NCBI GenBank assembly: GCA_013042125.1
Contig: JABDQS010000042.1
Span: 1-14,517, forward strand
Source: Eudoraea sp.
GTDB taxonomy: Bacteria > Bacteroidota > Bacteroidia > Flavobacteriales > Flavobacteriaceae
DNA: 14,517 nucleotides
Direction of reading: 5' to 3'
This document shows positions 7,695 to 14,517 of the stretch, piece after piece. The position numbers were made by a program, and so were the translations under genes. Position 1 is the stretch's first letter, and each line of letters starts with the position of its first letter. The notes beneath the pieces are model-generated. The model was given only the letters and a program-made list of their open reading frames with translations, ran no database searches and was not told the origin of the DNA.

Positions 7695-7936
7695 AGCGCA
7701 AAAATTTAATATTGATAGGTAAAGTTGGTGATTCTCAACGGACCATACAGCAACCATTGTTACATTAAAAAGCATCCTCAGTAATCAATCTTGCTAAATC
7801 GTATTTAGGCAGAAACATTTCCCGTTAGATTCTTCTAGTGAAAAAAAGGATACGAGAACTACTAAACCTTTTTTAACCTTGGCAGTAAAATTTTATCATT
7901 ACTAGCTGTAGTGTATTTCCGATAATTTATTTTAAA

Positions 7937-7966
7937 TTGATTAACTGCAGTCGACAACTACTTTTA
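7937..7966 (+). promoter_or_regulatory. Promoter candidate for the Na/Pi cotransporter gene
   Basis: TTG (7937-7939), a 19-base spacer and TACTTTTA (7959-7966) match the Bacteroidota pattern except for the last base. Transcription would begin only a few bases before the chosen ATG at 7979. The rest of 7695-7936 shows no gene. Confidence 0.4.
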
Positions 7967-7978
7967 AAAAGCTACCCT

Positions 7979-9757
7979 ATGGAGTTCGGATTTGGAGATA
8001 TATTACAATTAATAGGGGCCCTGGGGCTCTTTCTCTTTGGCATGAAAGTGATGAGTGATGCCTTGTTGCTTTTAGCAGGGAATAAAATGCGTGGTATCCT
8101 GGCAACCATGACCTCCAACCGGTTTTTGGGAATTTCTACGGGGTTTCTAATTACCTCTGTTATTCAATCTTCCTCTGCAACTACACTCATGGTAGTGAGT
8201 TTCTCAAATGCATCCTTATTGACCCTCACAGAATCTATAAGCGTCATTATGGGAGCCAATATAGGTACCACCATCACGGCCTGGTTAATAACGATCCTTG
8301 GATTTAAGGTGAGCATGAGTGCCATAGCCTTGCCTTTGGTAGGATTTGGATTCCTGTTTATGTTCTCAAAGAAAGAAAATTTAAAAAATTGGGGAGGTTT
8401 TATCATAGGTTTTGCCATACTCTTTATTGGCCTGCAATTTTTGAAGGATGCCATGCCTAACATCAATGAGAATCCGGAGATTCTTCAGTTTTTGAACAGC
8501 TATGCAGATATGGGGTATGGGTCTATTCTGTTGTTTTTATTCATTGGAACTGTGCTTACAGTTGTTATACAATCCTCGAGTGCTACTATGGCCTTAACGC
8601 TTATTATGACTGCGGAAGGATGGATCCCTTTTGAGTTGGCGGCAGCCATGGTGTTGGGTGAAAATATTGGGACAACTATCACTGCTAATCTTGCAGCCAT
8701 TGTTGCTAATTTTCACGCAAAAAGGACTGCAAGGGCTCACCTTATATTTAATATTTTAGGTGTTGTTTGGATGCTGATCATGTTCTATCCTTTTTTAAGA
8801 ATGATCAGCTGGCTTACTCAATGGTTCGGTAGCGAATCACCATATTTGAGTGCAGCTTCCATTCCGGTAGCTATCTCACTCTTTCATACGGTCTTCAATG
8901 TGATAAATACCTTCCTTTTAGTTTGGTTTATAAACCCGATCGCCAAAATTGTGGAATGGGTAGTTCCTGAGAAATTAGGTCCGGAAAGAGAAATAGATGA
9001 ACCTAAATATTTGAATGAAAAAATAGCGCAATTCCCGGAAACTGTCATAGCATCATTGGTAAGTGAATCTAAATACCTGTTTCAAAATGCCATTTTTCAA
9101 ATTGTTACACATGCCTTGAATATTCATAGGGAAGACATTAAATCTGATTTAAAGGCTAAAAAGGTGGTAAAGAAATCTATGGTAGATATGAAAACCGACG
9201 TGCGTGACCTGTATTTGAGAAAGGTCAAGACCATCTATGGAGAAATTATACGGTATGCCACCAATGCGCAAAGTACCTTAAAAGTGTCCGAAACTCAAAA
9301 TAACCGGATCATGGAAATCAAAGTGGCCAACAGAAAGATGGTAGAGGTCATCAAAGATATAAGGGAATTGAACCGGAACGTAAACTTGTATTCCTCCTCT
9401 CCCAATAAGAAAATTAAAAATGAATACGATAGCTATAGAAAGCTTACAGTTCAGGTTCTTCGTGAAATTTATAATCTTCCTTTAGATGGGATCATAGAGA
9501 CGTATCAAAAAAGATTGATGGATCTTAGAAAAAGGACCAATAAAAAACTAAAGGCAGACAATATAGAAATAGATCGTCTGATCCGGGAAAAATTAATTAC
9601 AACAGATATGGCCTCTTCATTGGTCAATGATCATGATAATGTACGGAACATCCTCAATAACTTAATTACCGCAGCTGAATTGCTGTACTGCAGAAGGGAT
9701 ACGCTACTAATTCCTAAAAGCGATCCAACAATCCTTTCCACGGAAGAGGTGGCTTAA
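7979..9757 (+). CDS. Na/Pi cotransporter family protein with C-terminal PhoU-like domain
   Basis: This inner-membrane protein of the PNaS (NaPi-II-like) family moves phosphate with Na+. The 592-residue product has two homologous transport units. The first carries QSSSATT (63-69) and GANIGTTITAW (92-102); the second carries QSSSAT (198-203) and GENIGTTITAN (227-237). These pairs are the family hallmark. After the last membrane segment (about 295-325) a helical, charged C-terminal region of roughly 240 residues resembles PhoU. The ATG at 7979 is preferred over the in-frame ATG at 7937, which would add 14 residues lacking family character and would fall on the promoter candidate. It converges with a PiT-type transporter gene 15 bases away, making a phosphate-uptake block. 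Confidence 0.93.
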   Translation: MEFGFGDILQLIGALGLFLFGMKVMSDALLLLAGNKMRGILATMTSNRFLGISTGFLITSVIQSSSATTLMVVSFSNASLLTLTESISVIMGANIGTTITAWLITILGFKVSMSAIALPLVGFGFLFMFSKKENLKNWGGFIIGFAILFIGLQFLKDAMPNINENPEILQFLNSYADMGYGSILLFLFIGTVLTVVIQSSSATMALTLIMTAEGWIPFELAAAMVLGENIGTTITANLAAIVANFHAKRTARAHLIFNILGVVWMLIMFYPFLRMISWLTQWFGSESPYLSAASIPVAISLFHTVFNVINTFLLVWFINPIAKIVEWVVPEKLGPEREIDEPKYLNEKIAQFPETVIASLVSESKYLFQNAIFQIVTHALNIHREDIKSDLKAKKVVKKSMVDMKTDVRDLYLRKVKTIYGEIIRYATNAQSTLKVSETQNNRIMEIKVANRKMVEVIKDIRELNRNVNLYSSSPNKKIKNEYDSYRKLTVQVLREIYNLPLDGIIETYQKRLMDLRKRTNKKLKADNIEIDRLIREKLITTDMASSLVNDHDNVRNILNNLITAAELLYCRRDTLLIPKSDPTILSTEEVA

Positions 9758-9774
9758 TAATCTATCAGCCACCT
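9747..9774. terminator. Possible shared hairpin between two convergent phosphate transporter genes
   Basis: An 8-bp stem, AGGTGGCT (9747-9754) with AGCCACCT (9767-9774), encloses 12 bases and spans both stop codons. There is no T run on either side, so it is at best a weak intrinsic terminator. Confidence 0.3.
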
Positions 9775-12064
9775 ATTCTTCGATGACAGGAGGCTCTATG
9801 GACTTGTCATGTTTTGCATAATAAAGTTCCAATAATTTCATGGTAGCTTCCATGAGATCCTTTGTTTCCAACAATAAAGAGAAATATAAGACCGTATTCT
9901 TCGGACTCGATTCTTCTGAACGTGTACGTGTAATTTGCTTCTCAATTTTTTCGGAAACCAAATTGTACAATTGCTCCTTCTTAGAAAGAACAACCCCAAT
10001 TTCCTCATAGGAACCATTATCGAATGCCTGCTTGGTTGTGCCAAATAAAGACTCAAGTTCCTGATTAATTTCTGTAAGTTCCTTTATTTGATTGAACTTT
10101 AATTTCTTGTGATTGTTGTTAACGTGTTTATGGCTGATCTTTGTGATATATTCAAGAGATTGTGTTATATCTGTTAAATAGCTTAAAATATTTATGTAGA
10201 AGTTACTGGCATCTACACTTGAATCATCCAGATTTTTTATAAAATAGAACAAATGGTCACGGAGCTCATCAATTTCGTCAGATAATTTTACCACATTGCT
10301 TTTATTCTTTTTGAGCTTATCGAGATCTTGTTTTGCCAATCCTTCTATACTATTCCTGTACAACTTACTGCTTCGTTTCATTGCATTGGAGATATTGGAA
10401 GAACTTTCAGAAATTACACCTTGTATAGAGCGGCTTTCTGTTTTTACGAGTCTATCTTCAGCAAGTATGGCCTTAGATTGCTTATTGTATGAAATGTAGT
10501 TACGGGCCAGCAACAAAATGGCAACAATTAATAAAACTGCTATTGCCGCCCCTTTACCAAAACTTATGATCGCTAAAATTACGCCGGAGGCTACAAAGGC
10601 AATGATTGCCGTTAAAAACCAGCCACCAATTACATTTAGTACTCCGGCAACTCTGTAAACAGCACTTTCACTACCCCAGGCTCTATCAGCCAGAGAGGTC
10701 CCCATAGCTACCATAAAGGTTACATAGGTTGTGGACAAAGGCAGTTTATAGGAGGTAGCAATAGAAATTATAATTCCGGCTACCATAAGGTTTACCGCAG
10801 CCCTTACCATATCGAATGCGGGCAACTCATGAACTTTTCCTGCCGGTAAAGCAATAACGGGTTTTTTAAAGCGAGAATCTACCTTCTTCAACCAGGAATT
10901 GGGGACCACGGTTGCGGTGTATTCAGATACCATCATTGTAAATCGAACCAAGTTGCGTGATAAATAATTAGGCTCAAAGCGCTCTTTGGTATCGGACTGT
11001 CTTGCCAAATTAATTTCTGTATCTGCCACATAACGTGCCTTTTTTGAAAACCATAACGTAATAACCATCACCATCCCGGAAATAAATAGTAAGACGGTTG
11101 GGGTTGGTACTTTAGTAGCTAGTACACCCATACTAAATTCTGTAGCCGGCACTCCAGAAACGACCCAAGCCTCATATGACTGATAAGCAGCTATTGGAAC
11201 ACCGATGAAGTTTACCAGATCATTCCCGGCAAATGCTAAAGCTAAAGCAAAGGTGCCTACACCAATAATCAATTTGTAAATATTTACTTTTAAAATAGAA
11301 GTGAGCAGGTATGAAAGTAAGGACCAAAAAACAAGACTAATTACCATAATAGAGTACACCTGATTTTCTAAAAAAGCACTAATAGTTACCCCCCCAATTA
11401 GGTCATAACTCTCACCTGCGAAAGGCGTTCCTTTAATTCCTTTCATAAAAATGAAATAGGTAATAGCAGTCAATGCAGCGCCTCCAAATATTGAACCAAC
11501 CCATGCAGCTTTCTTTTCAAAATCATAAGACAATAGCAAACGAGATATCCATTGCACAAAGGCACCTATAGAAAAAGCTACTACCACAGACAGGAGTATT
11601 CCCATGATGATCTCAAACGCCTTGGAAGTGTTTATATAGGTAACAATATCGCTCATAGTGCCACCATCAATACCAATCTTTATAACTGACATTGCCACTG
11701 CAGCTCCTAATAACTCGAATACGATCGAAACCGTTGTTGAGGTAGGCATTCCCAGGGTGTTAAAGAAGTCGAGGAGCAATATATCTGTAATCATTACCGC
11801 CATAAATATGAACATGATCTCATTAAAGTAAAACTCCCCGGGATTAAAAATACCTTTTCGGGCAACTTCCATCATCCCACTGGAAAAAATGGCACCAAAA
11901 GCGATCCCTAAACTCGCTACGATCATTATGGTCCTAAATGAAATGGCCTTCGAACCAATGGCTGAATTCAAGAAATTAACTGCATCATTACTAACTCCCA
12001 CCACTAGATCTGCCACTGCCAAGGCAGCTAGCGCAATGATCATTACAAAGTAAATATTTTCCAT
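9773..12064 (-). CDS. PiT-family inorganic phosphate transporter with C-terminal PhoU-like domain
   Basis: This inner-membrane phosphate symporter of the PHO4/PiT family is 763 residues long. The two inverted PHO4 signatures are present: GVSNDAVN (23-30) with GMPTST (105-110), and FAGNDLVN (278-285) with LPLSTT (441-446). About a dozen hydrophobic segments run up to residue 520. The last 230 or so residues (from about 530) are soluble, helical and PhoU-like, making the protein much longer than classical PiT (about 500). This long form is known in Bacteroidota. It lies 74 bases downstream of a phosphate-selective porin gene on the same strand, with no terminator between, so the two are probably one operon taking phosphate across both membranes. 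Confidence 0.93.
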   Translation of the reverse strand: MENIYFVMIIALAALAVADLVVGVSNDAVNFLNSAIGSKAISFRTIMIVASLGIAFGAIFSSGMMEVARKGIFNPGEFYFNEIMFIFMAVMITDILLLDFFNTLGMPTSTTVSIVFELLGAAVAMSVIKIGIDGGTMSDIVTYINTSKAFEIIMGILLSVVVAFSIGAFVQWISRLLLSYDFEKKAAWVGSIFGGAALTAITYFIFMKGIKGTPFAGESYDLIGGVTISAFLENQVYSIMVISLVFWSLLSYLLTSILKVNIYKLIIGVGTFALALAFAGNDLVNFIGVPIAAYQSYEAWVVSGVPATEFSMGVLATKVPTPTVLLFISGMVMVITLWFSKKARYVADTEINLARQSDTKERFEPNYLSRNLVRFTMMVSEYTATVVPNSWLKKVDSRFKKPVIALPAGKVHELPAFDMVRAAVNLMVAGIIISIATSYKLPLSTTYVTFMVAMGTSLADRAWGSESAVYRVAGVLNVIGGWFLTAIIAFVASGVILAIISFGKGAAIAVLLIVAILLLARNYISYNKQSKAILAEDRLVKTESRSIQGVISESSSNISNAMKRSSKLYRNSIEGLAKQDLDKLKKNKSNVVKLSDEIDELRDHLFYFIKNLDDSSVDASNFYINILSYLTDITQSLEYITKISHKHVNNNHKKLKFNQIKELTEINQELESLFGTTKQAFDNGSYEEIGVVLSKKEQLYNLVSEKIEKQITRTRSEESSPKNTVLYFSLLLETKDLMEATMKLLELYYAKHDKSIEPPVIEE

Positions 12065-12138
12065 AAGTTGTTTTATAAAGGGCGATAAATATCTAAAGTA
12101 CCCTGGTTAGTTATGTTATGTAATCGTTATTTCTTGTT

Positions 12139-13344
12139 TTAGAAATGAACATCGAGTTGTAATCTGAACATCACCTCATCTGTTCCATTATCTATCGAAA
12201 GATAACTCAAATCTGATTGTACTTTCAATTTGTGTCCAACTATATACTTTGAGACACCTAAAGTGTATTGGGTTTCAGGCGAACTACCGGTGATGTTTTC
12301 ATCTAATTTTATAATGGTATACCTACCGGACACTTCCCAATTGCTGGGGAATAAATAACCTGACTGAAGGTTCAAACCGTCACCTATCTGGACGATGTCA
12401 CCAGTTGGGCTTCCATCAGAATTCGTTGCTATAGGATCGTCAGCATCCCGCTCGGCATATTCCCACATAAAGGAGAATCCGTTGTATTTGAACATCCCAT
12501 CAAAGAAAAAAGTATTGATGGTAGTCTCATATAAACCGGTGTCATTTAACATATAAGAACCCAGGTTACTTCTGGTTTTAACGGCATCTTTATTGATATC
12601 GTAATTGACTGCAAACATTAGTTTTGGCTTCTGCTCTCTCTTAAGATCACTTCCGCTGTAGTCACCCTTGCTTTCGAATTTACCGAACGGCAAGAACTCC
12701 AGGCGGCCCGTGTATTGATGTCCTCCTTCGTTACCCTGAGTAATGTTACGCCCCTCTCCTTGAGATAGCGCAATTTTTTCGCGGATCATAAAATTATCAG
12801 AAATATTAAAGTGGTGCCTCAGTTGGAAACCCATGTCACGATCAATATTAAACCTACTATTGACCAATGACCGGTCTACTTGCTGTAGATTTCCAGAAGA
12901 GATAACCCGTTCAATGTTTCCCGGTAATTTGGTCTGTCCAAACCACAGCTCAAAATTTTCATAAAAATTCCACATAACCACTGCATCCAAAATATATCGG
13001 GGAGTATTACGTGTAAAAGCGGATCCTCCGGAAATATCTCTATTGGAAAGGCCTAACTCAAATTTGTATTTCAGTTTTGGGGAAAAGGCGAATCCGTCGA
13101 ACTTAAGTCGAGCCCTTCTAACAAGCATATTAGTTTCCGGATCTACCAGACCTCCATCAGCACCTTCCTGCCATTCTGAAATGGCCAGGATCTGCATACG
13201 AGTGCCAATCTTCATAGTAAATGAACTGTCTTTACCAACAAGATTAAAGAGACCCTTTCCAAAAGAGGGAGCATTGGTTTCCTGAGCGTTTAAGGAAATG
13301 CAAAATATAGTAAAAAGGCCTAGGAATAGATGAAGTAACCTCAT
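12139..13344 (-). CDS. OprO/OprP-like (phosphate-selective) porin
   Basis: This is a 401-residue outer-membrane beta-barrel. The start at 13344 is chosen because MRLLHLFLGL opens a signal peptide cleaved after A20 (SLNA before Q); an in-frame ATG at 13371 would add a nine-residue polar extension. Family landmarks are MKIGTRMQ (44-51), VRRARLKFDGF (75-85), FGQTKLPGNIERV (135-147) and alternating aromatic strands ending in the C-terminal Phe beta-signal (QLDVHF). Members of PF07396 form anion channels, some specific for phosphate or polyphosphate. The PiT transporter directly downstream supports a phosphate role here. The upstream region holds a Pho-box-like repeat and a 16-bp inverted repeat whose inner arm sits at -6 to -21 from the ATG, suggesting both transcriptional and RNA-level control. 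Confidence 0.92.
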   Translation of the reverse strand: MRLLHLFLGLFTIFCISLNAQETNAPSFGKGLFNLVGKDSSFTMKIGTRMQILAISEWQEGADGGLVDPETNMLVRRARLKFDGFAFSPKLKYKFELGLSNRDISGGSAFTRNTPRYILDAVVMWNFYENFELWFGQTKLPGNIERVISSGNLQQVDRSLVNSRFNIDRDMGFQLRHHFNISDNFMIREKIALSQGEGRNITQGNEGGHQYTGRLEFLPFGKFESKGDYSGSDLKREQKPKLMFAVNYDINKDAVKTRSNLGSYMLNDTGLYETTINTFFFDGMFKYNGFSFMWEYAERDADDPIATNSDGSPTGDIVQIGDGLNLQSGYLFPSNWEVSGRYTIIKLDENITGSSPETQYTLGVSKYIVGHKLKVQSDLSYLSIDNGTDEVMFRLQLDVHF

Positions 13345-13349
13345 ATCAG

Positions 13350-13365
13350 TATTAGTTTTTGTCGA
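13350..13365 (-). repeat. Inverted repeat arm 1, just upstream of the porin start codon
   Basis: On the minus strand this reads TCGACAAAAACTAATA and ends 5 bases before the porin ATG. It is perfectly complementary to arm 2 at 13471-13486. If the porin instead starts at 13371, the arm lies in its first codons. Confidence 0.9.
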
Positions 13366-13385
13366 AGACAAATAACGGACTTTGA

Positions 13386-13407
13386 TGTTACTTTAATGTT
13401 ATCTTAA
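13386..13407 (-). promoter_or_regulatory. Pho-box-like tandem repeat upstream of the porin
   Basis: Two adjacent 11-base direct repeats on the plus strand, TGTTACTTTAA (13386-13396) and TGTTATCTTAA (13397-13407), agree at 9 of 11 positions. Degenerate extra units (6-7 of 11) flank them on both sides. On the minus strand they read TTAAGATAACA-TTAAAGTAACA. The TTAACA-like half-site with 11-bp spacing is how PhoB/PhoP-family response regulators bind. A TATTTG (13369-13374) about 11 bases downstream could be the -7 region. The assignment rests on form and on the phosphate genes it precedes. Confidence 0.5.
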
Positions 13408-13420
13408 GATTATCAAAAAC

Positions 13421-13449
13421 AAAAAAAACTGCCTTGGCCAAAGGCAGTT
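13421..13449 (-). terminator. Strong minus-strand intrinsic terminator without an annotated upstream gene
   Basis: The stem AACTGCCTT/AAGGCAGTT (13427-13435 with 13441-13449, 9 bp) has a 5-base loop. Read on the minus strand it is followed by an uninterrupted T run (A run at 13421-13428). The plus strand has no T run. No minus-strand gene lies between it and the divergent gene at 13720, so it should end an unannotated transcript or attenuate a long porin leader. Confidence 0.75.
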
Positions 13450-13470
13450 CAAAGCATTCATAAAATATAG

Positions 13471-13486
13471 TCGACAAAAACTAATA
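13471..13486 (+). repeat. Inverted repeat arm 2, upstream of the orphan terminator
   Basis: TCGACAAAAACTAATA on the plus strand is the exact reverse complement of 13350-13365, with 105 bases between the arms. Similarity continues beyond the arm: ATATGAAG at 13491-13498 matches the porin ATATGAGG in 7 of 8 bases. This looks like an inverted duplication of the porin start region. Confidence 0.9.
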
Positions 13487-13508
13487 AATTATATGAAGTA
13501 CTATTTAA

Positions 13509-13522
13509 AGTAATTAATTACT
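13509..13522. repeat. 14-bp perfect palindrome in the porin/MORN divergent spacer
   Basis: AGTAATTAATTACT is fully self-complementary and could be a dimeric-regulator site or an RNA hairpin base. The surrounding 13450-13719 is very AT-rich and contains no gene. Confidence 0.5.
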
Positions 13523-13662
13523 ACCCAAAGATGTATTTTCTGTGTGACATAAAGGTAATTCTAGTATTAAATAATCATTAAAACAATCATCTATTCTTAA
13601 CTATAAACATACTAATAATCAGATGAATACGTTTCTTATGTAAATTAAATGTAAAGTAATTG

Positions 13663-13693
13663 TTGAAATAAAGTTAAATGAATTAACTTTATT
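13663..13693 (+). promoter_or_regulatory. Promoter with overlapping operator-like dyad for the MORN-repeat gene
   Basis: TTG (13663-13665), an 18-base spacer and TAACTTTA (13684-13691) form a Bacteroidota-type promoter about 29 bases before the ATG. A perfect 11-bp inverted repeat, AATAAAGTTAA (13667-13677) and TTAACTTTATT (13683-13693) with a 5-base centre, covers the spacer and the -7 box. A protein bound there would block RNA polymerase. Confidence 0.45.
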
Positions 13694-13719
13694 ACTATAT
13701 AATTTTAAGAATACCAAAG

Positions 13720-14082
13720 ATGAGAAAGATAATGTACGCCGTTGTATTTTTACTTATGACCGTCTATTCATACGGACAGAAAGAGAAAGAGCTTAGTATG
13801 AACGAAGATACGGGCCTTATTGAAGCCGTGTATTACCATGACAACGGTGTTATTAGCCAACAAGGGACCTTCAATTTAGATAGAAAACTTCATGGAGAAT
13901 GGATAAGCTACGATGATCAGGGAACAATTATAGCCCAAGGGTCCTATGCTAATGGACTTAGAACAGGAACCTGGTTGTTCTGGCAAAATGATGCTGTTAA
14001 AACGGTGGAGTATGAAAATAATACTATTGCCAGTATCAATGGTGTAAAAAGTGCTGACCGATTGGTTAAAAATGATCAATAA
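13720..14082 (+). CDS. Secreted MORN-repeat (YwqK-like) protein
   Basis: This 120-residue protein has a Sec signal peptide (MRKIMYAVVFLLMTVYSYG, cleavage before Q20). The mature part consists of two to three MORN-like beta-hairpin units: YYHDNGVISQQGTF (38-51), HGEWISYDDQGTIIAQGSY (58-76) and GLRTGTWLFW (79-88). It then has a short unstructured tail. Such proteins are often labelled YwqK-family antitoxin, but in Bacteroidota this small secreted form has no known toxin partner and none is visible here. A role in the envelope is likely; the molecular function is unknown. It is monocistronic: its own promoter and dyad lie upstream and a strong bidirectional terminator begins about 15 bases after the stop. 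Confidence 0.85.
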   Translation: MRKIMYAVVFLLMTVYSYGQKEKELSMNEDTGLIEAVYYHDNGVISQQGTFNLDRKLHGEWISYDDQGTIIAQGSYANGLRTGTWLFWQNDAVKTVEYENNTIASINGVKSADRLVKNDQ

Positions 14083-14097
14083 AGAAATGCTTAACAT

Positions 14098-14129
14098 AAA
14101 AAATCCCGCCAATTAGGCGGGATTTTTTT
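14098..14129. terminator. Bidirectional intrinsic terminator
   Basis: A GC-rich stem ATCCCGCC/GGCGGGAT (14103-14110 with 14116-14123) has loop AATTA and is flanked by A6 (14098-14103) and T7 (14123-14129). T runs therefore follow the hairpin in both directions. It serves the MORN-repeat gene and the convergent gene at 14162. Confidence 0.92.
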
Positions 14130-14161
14130 GTTTGACTTTTAAAATTAAATCAAATTTCCTA

Positions 14162-14517
14162 TTACTTCTTAGGGATGCCGGAATACACCGGATCCGGGAT
14201 GTCATTATTTTTTTTCGTAATATCTAAAAGGGTCATGTCTTCCATACCCAATTGTTTGGCAGCCATACTACTGGCTACTATGGTAACTTCGTTTCCTTGA
14301 ATAACAACAGGTATCTCCAGGGTTTCATAGCCTAAATAACTAACTTCTACCGTATAGTTGCCAGCTTCAATATCCTTTATTTCAAAATTACCTCTGAAAT
14401 TGGTTTGTACTTTTATATCCGTATTTTTCAAACGCACATCGGCAAAGACTATCCCTTCATTATACACCTCCTGATCTGTGATTGTGCCTGCCAGGGTTCC
14501 TTCGACCTGCGAATAGA
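14162..14517 (-). CDS. Carboxypeptidase-regulatory-like domain protein (5' end outside the window)
   Basis: The frame is open to the right edge, so the start is not seen; the GTG at 14465-14467 is internal because the family's first strand lies upstream of it. The visible 117 residues begin YSQVEGTLAGTITDQE. They follow the beta-sandwich pattern of CarboxypepD_reg-like domains (PF13715 type): GxITD, a variable loop, VFADVRLKNTD, TNFRGNFEIKDIEAGNYTV, then SYLGYETLEIPV. A 40-residue polar tail ends in VYSGIPKK. In Bacteroidota such domains often precede TonB-dependent receptors, but here the protein stops after the single domain. YSQ at the edge resembles the end of a signal peptide, so perhaps only about 15-20 residues are missing. 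Probably a periplasmic or outer-membrane accessory protein; function unknown. Confidence 0.78.
   Translation of the reverse strand, partial: YSQVEGTLAGTITDQEVYNEGIVFADVRLKNTDIKVQTNFRGNFEIKDIEAGNYTVEVSYLGYETLEIPVVIQGNEVTIVASSMAAKQLGMEDMTLLDITKKNNDIPDPVYSGIPKK

Larger units (their letters stand above)
13421..13535 (-). ncRNA. Candidate small RNA antisense to the porin translation start
   Basis: The 3' end is set by the intrinsic terminator at 13421-13449. About 22 bases before the hairpin the RNA would contain the exact complement of the porin leader (arm 2, 13471-13486). After a short internal loop it contains a second block complementary to the porin ATG region (13491-13498 against 13339-13346, with one G-U pair). 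A 14-bp palindrome (13509-13522) lies near the 5' end. The 5' boundary is a guess: a -7-like CATCTTTG at 13525-13532 has no TTG at a proper distance. A leader attenuator is the main alternative. Confidence 0.35.

Noticed and set aside
7695..7775. N-terminal extension of the DUF2202 gene to 7775
   Set aside because: The added 27 residues lack signal-peptide character and would bury the proper lipoprotein signal beginning at 7694.
7842..7874. AAAAAAGG/CCTTTTTT inverted repeat upstream of the Na/Pi cotransporter gene
   Set aside because: It is almost all A/T homopolymer with a 17-base loop, so chance is likely and no gene end is near.
13350..13486. Invertible promoter segment (phase variation) flanked by the 16-bp inverted repeat
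   Set aside because: Bacteroidota do use such switches, but no recombinase gene is in view, the 105-base core contains no clear promoter in either orientation, and the similarity running past the arm across the ATG fits a duplicated target site better. It could be retested by looking for reads in the inverted orientation.
13494..13514. Mini-ORF MKYYLK after inverted-repeat arm 2 on the plus strand
   Set aside because: Six codons with no resemblance to the porin N-terminus; probably a by-product of the duplicated start region.

Overview
The window looks like chromosome from a marine-type member of the Flavobacteriaceae (Bacteroidota). The grounds are the gene families, the yicC-gmk-nadD operon order typical of this phylum, the almost complete lack of Shine-Dalgarno sequences, and promoter candidates of the Bacteroidota form TTG-N(16-20)-TAnnTTT(G/A). 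No tRNA, rRNA, CRISPR array or insertion sequence was found. This is family recognition by eye; no database search was run.

Region 1 (1-4110) is a glycoside-catabolism block. A GMC-family FAD dehydrogenase on the minus strand runs off the left edge and carries an in-frame amber codon. It diverges from a plus-strand operon of one sugar isomerase/epimerase-type TIM barrel and two consecutive DUF1080 lipoproteins (the 3-keto-disaccharide hydrolase family). Together they fit a C3-oxidation route: oxidise the glycoside at C3, cleave the 3-keto-glycoside, then process the keto-sugar.

Region 2 (4131-6331) is a housekeeping operon behind a good promoter: a YicC-type endoribonuclease overlapping guanylate kinase by 4 bases, then NaMN adenylyltransferase. 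It ends at a strong hairpin shared with a convergent gene. Region 3 (6382-7694) holds two minus-strand envelope genes: a secreted PepSY-like protein and a DUF2202 ferritin-like lipoprotein.

Region 4 (7937-13486) is a phosphate-acquisition block. A Na/Pi cotransporter (PNaS type) on the plus strand converges on a PiT-family transporter, which lies downstream of an OprO/OprP-like porin on the minus strand. Both transporters carry a C-terminal PhoU-like helical domain. The 375-base porin/MORN intergenic region is the most interesting part of the window. It holds an 11-bp-period tandem repeat resembling a Pho box, a strong minus-strand terminator with no annotated gene in front of it, and a 16-bp perfect inverted repeat. 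One arm of that repeat lies 5 bases before the porin ATG and the other lies just before the orphan terminator. A small RNA ending at the terminator would therefore be antisense to the porin translation start.

Region 5 (13663-14517) holds a secreted MORN-repeat protein and, converging on it across a bidirectional terminator, a small carboxypeptidase-regulatory-like domain protein cut by the right edge.
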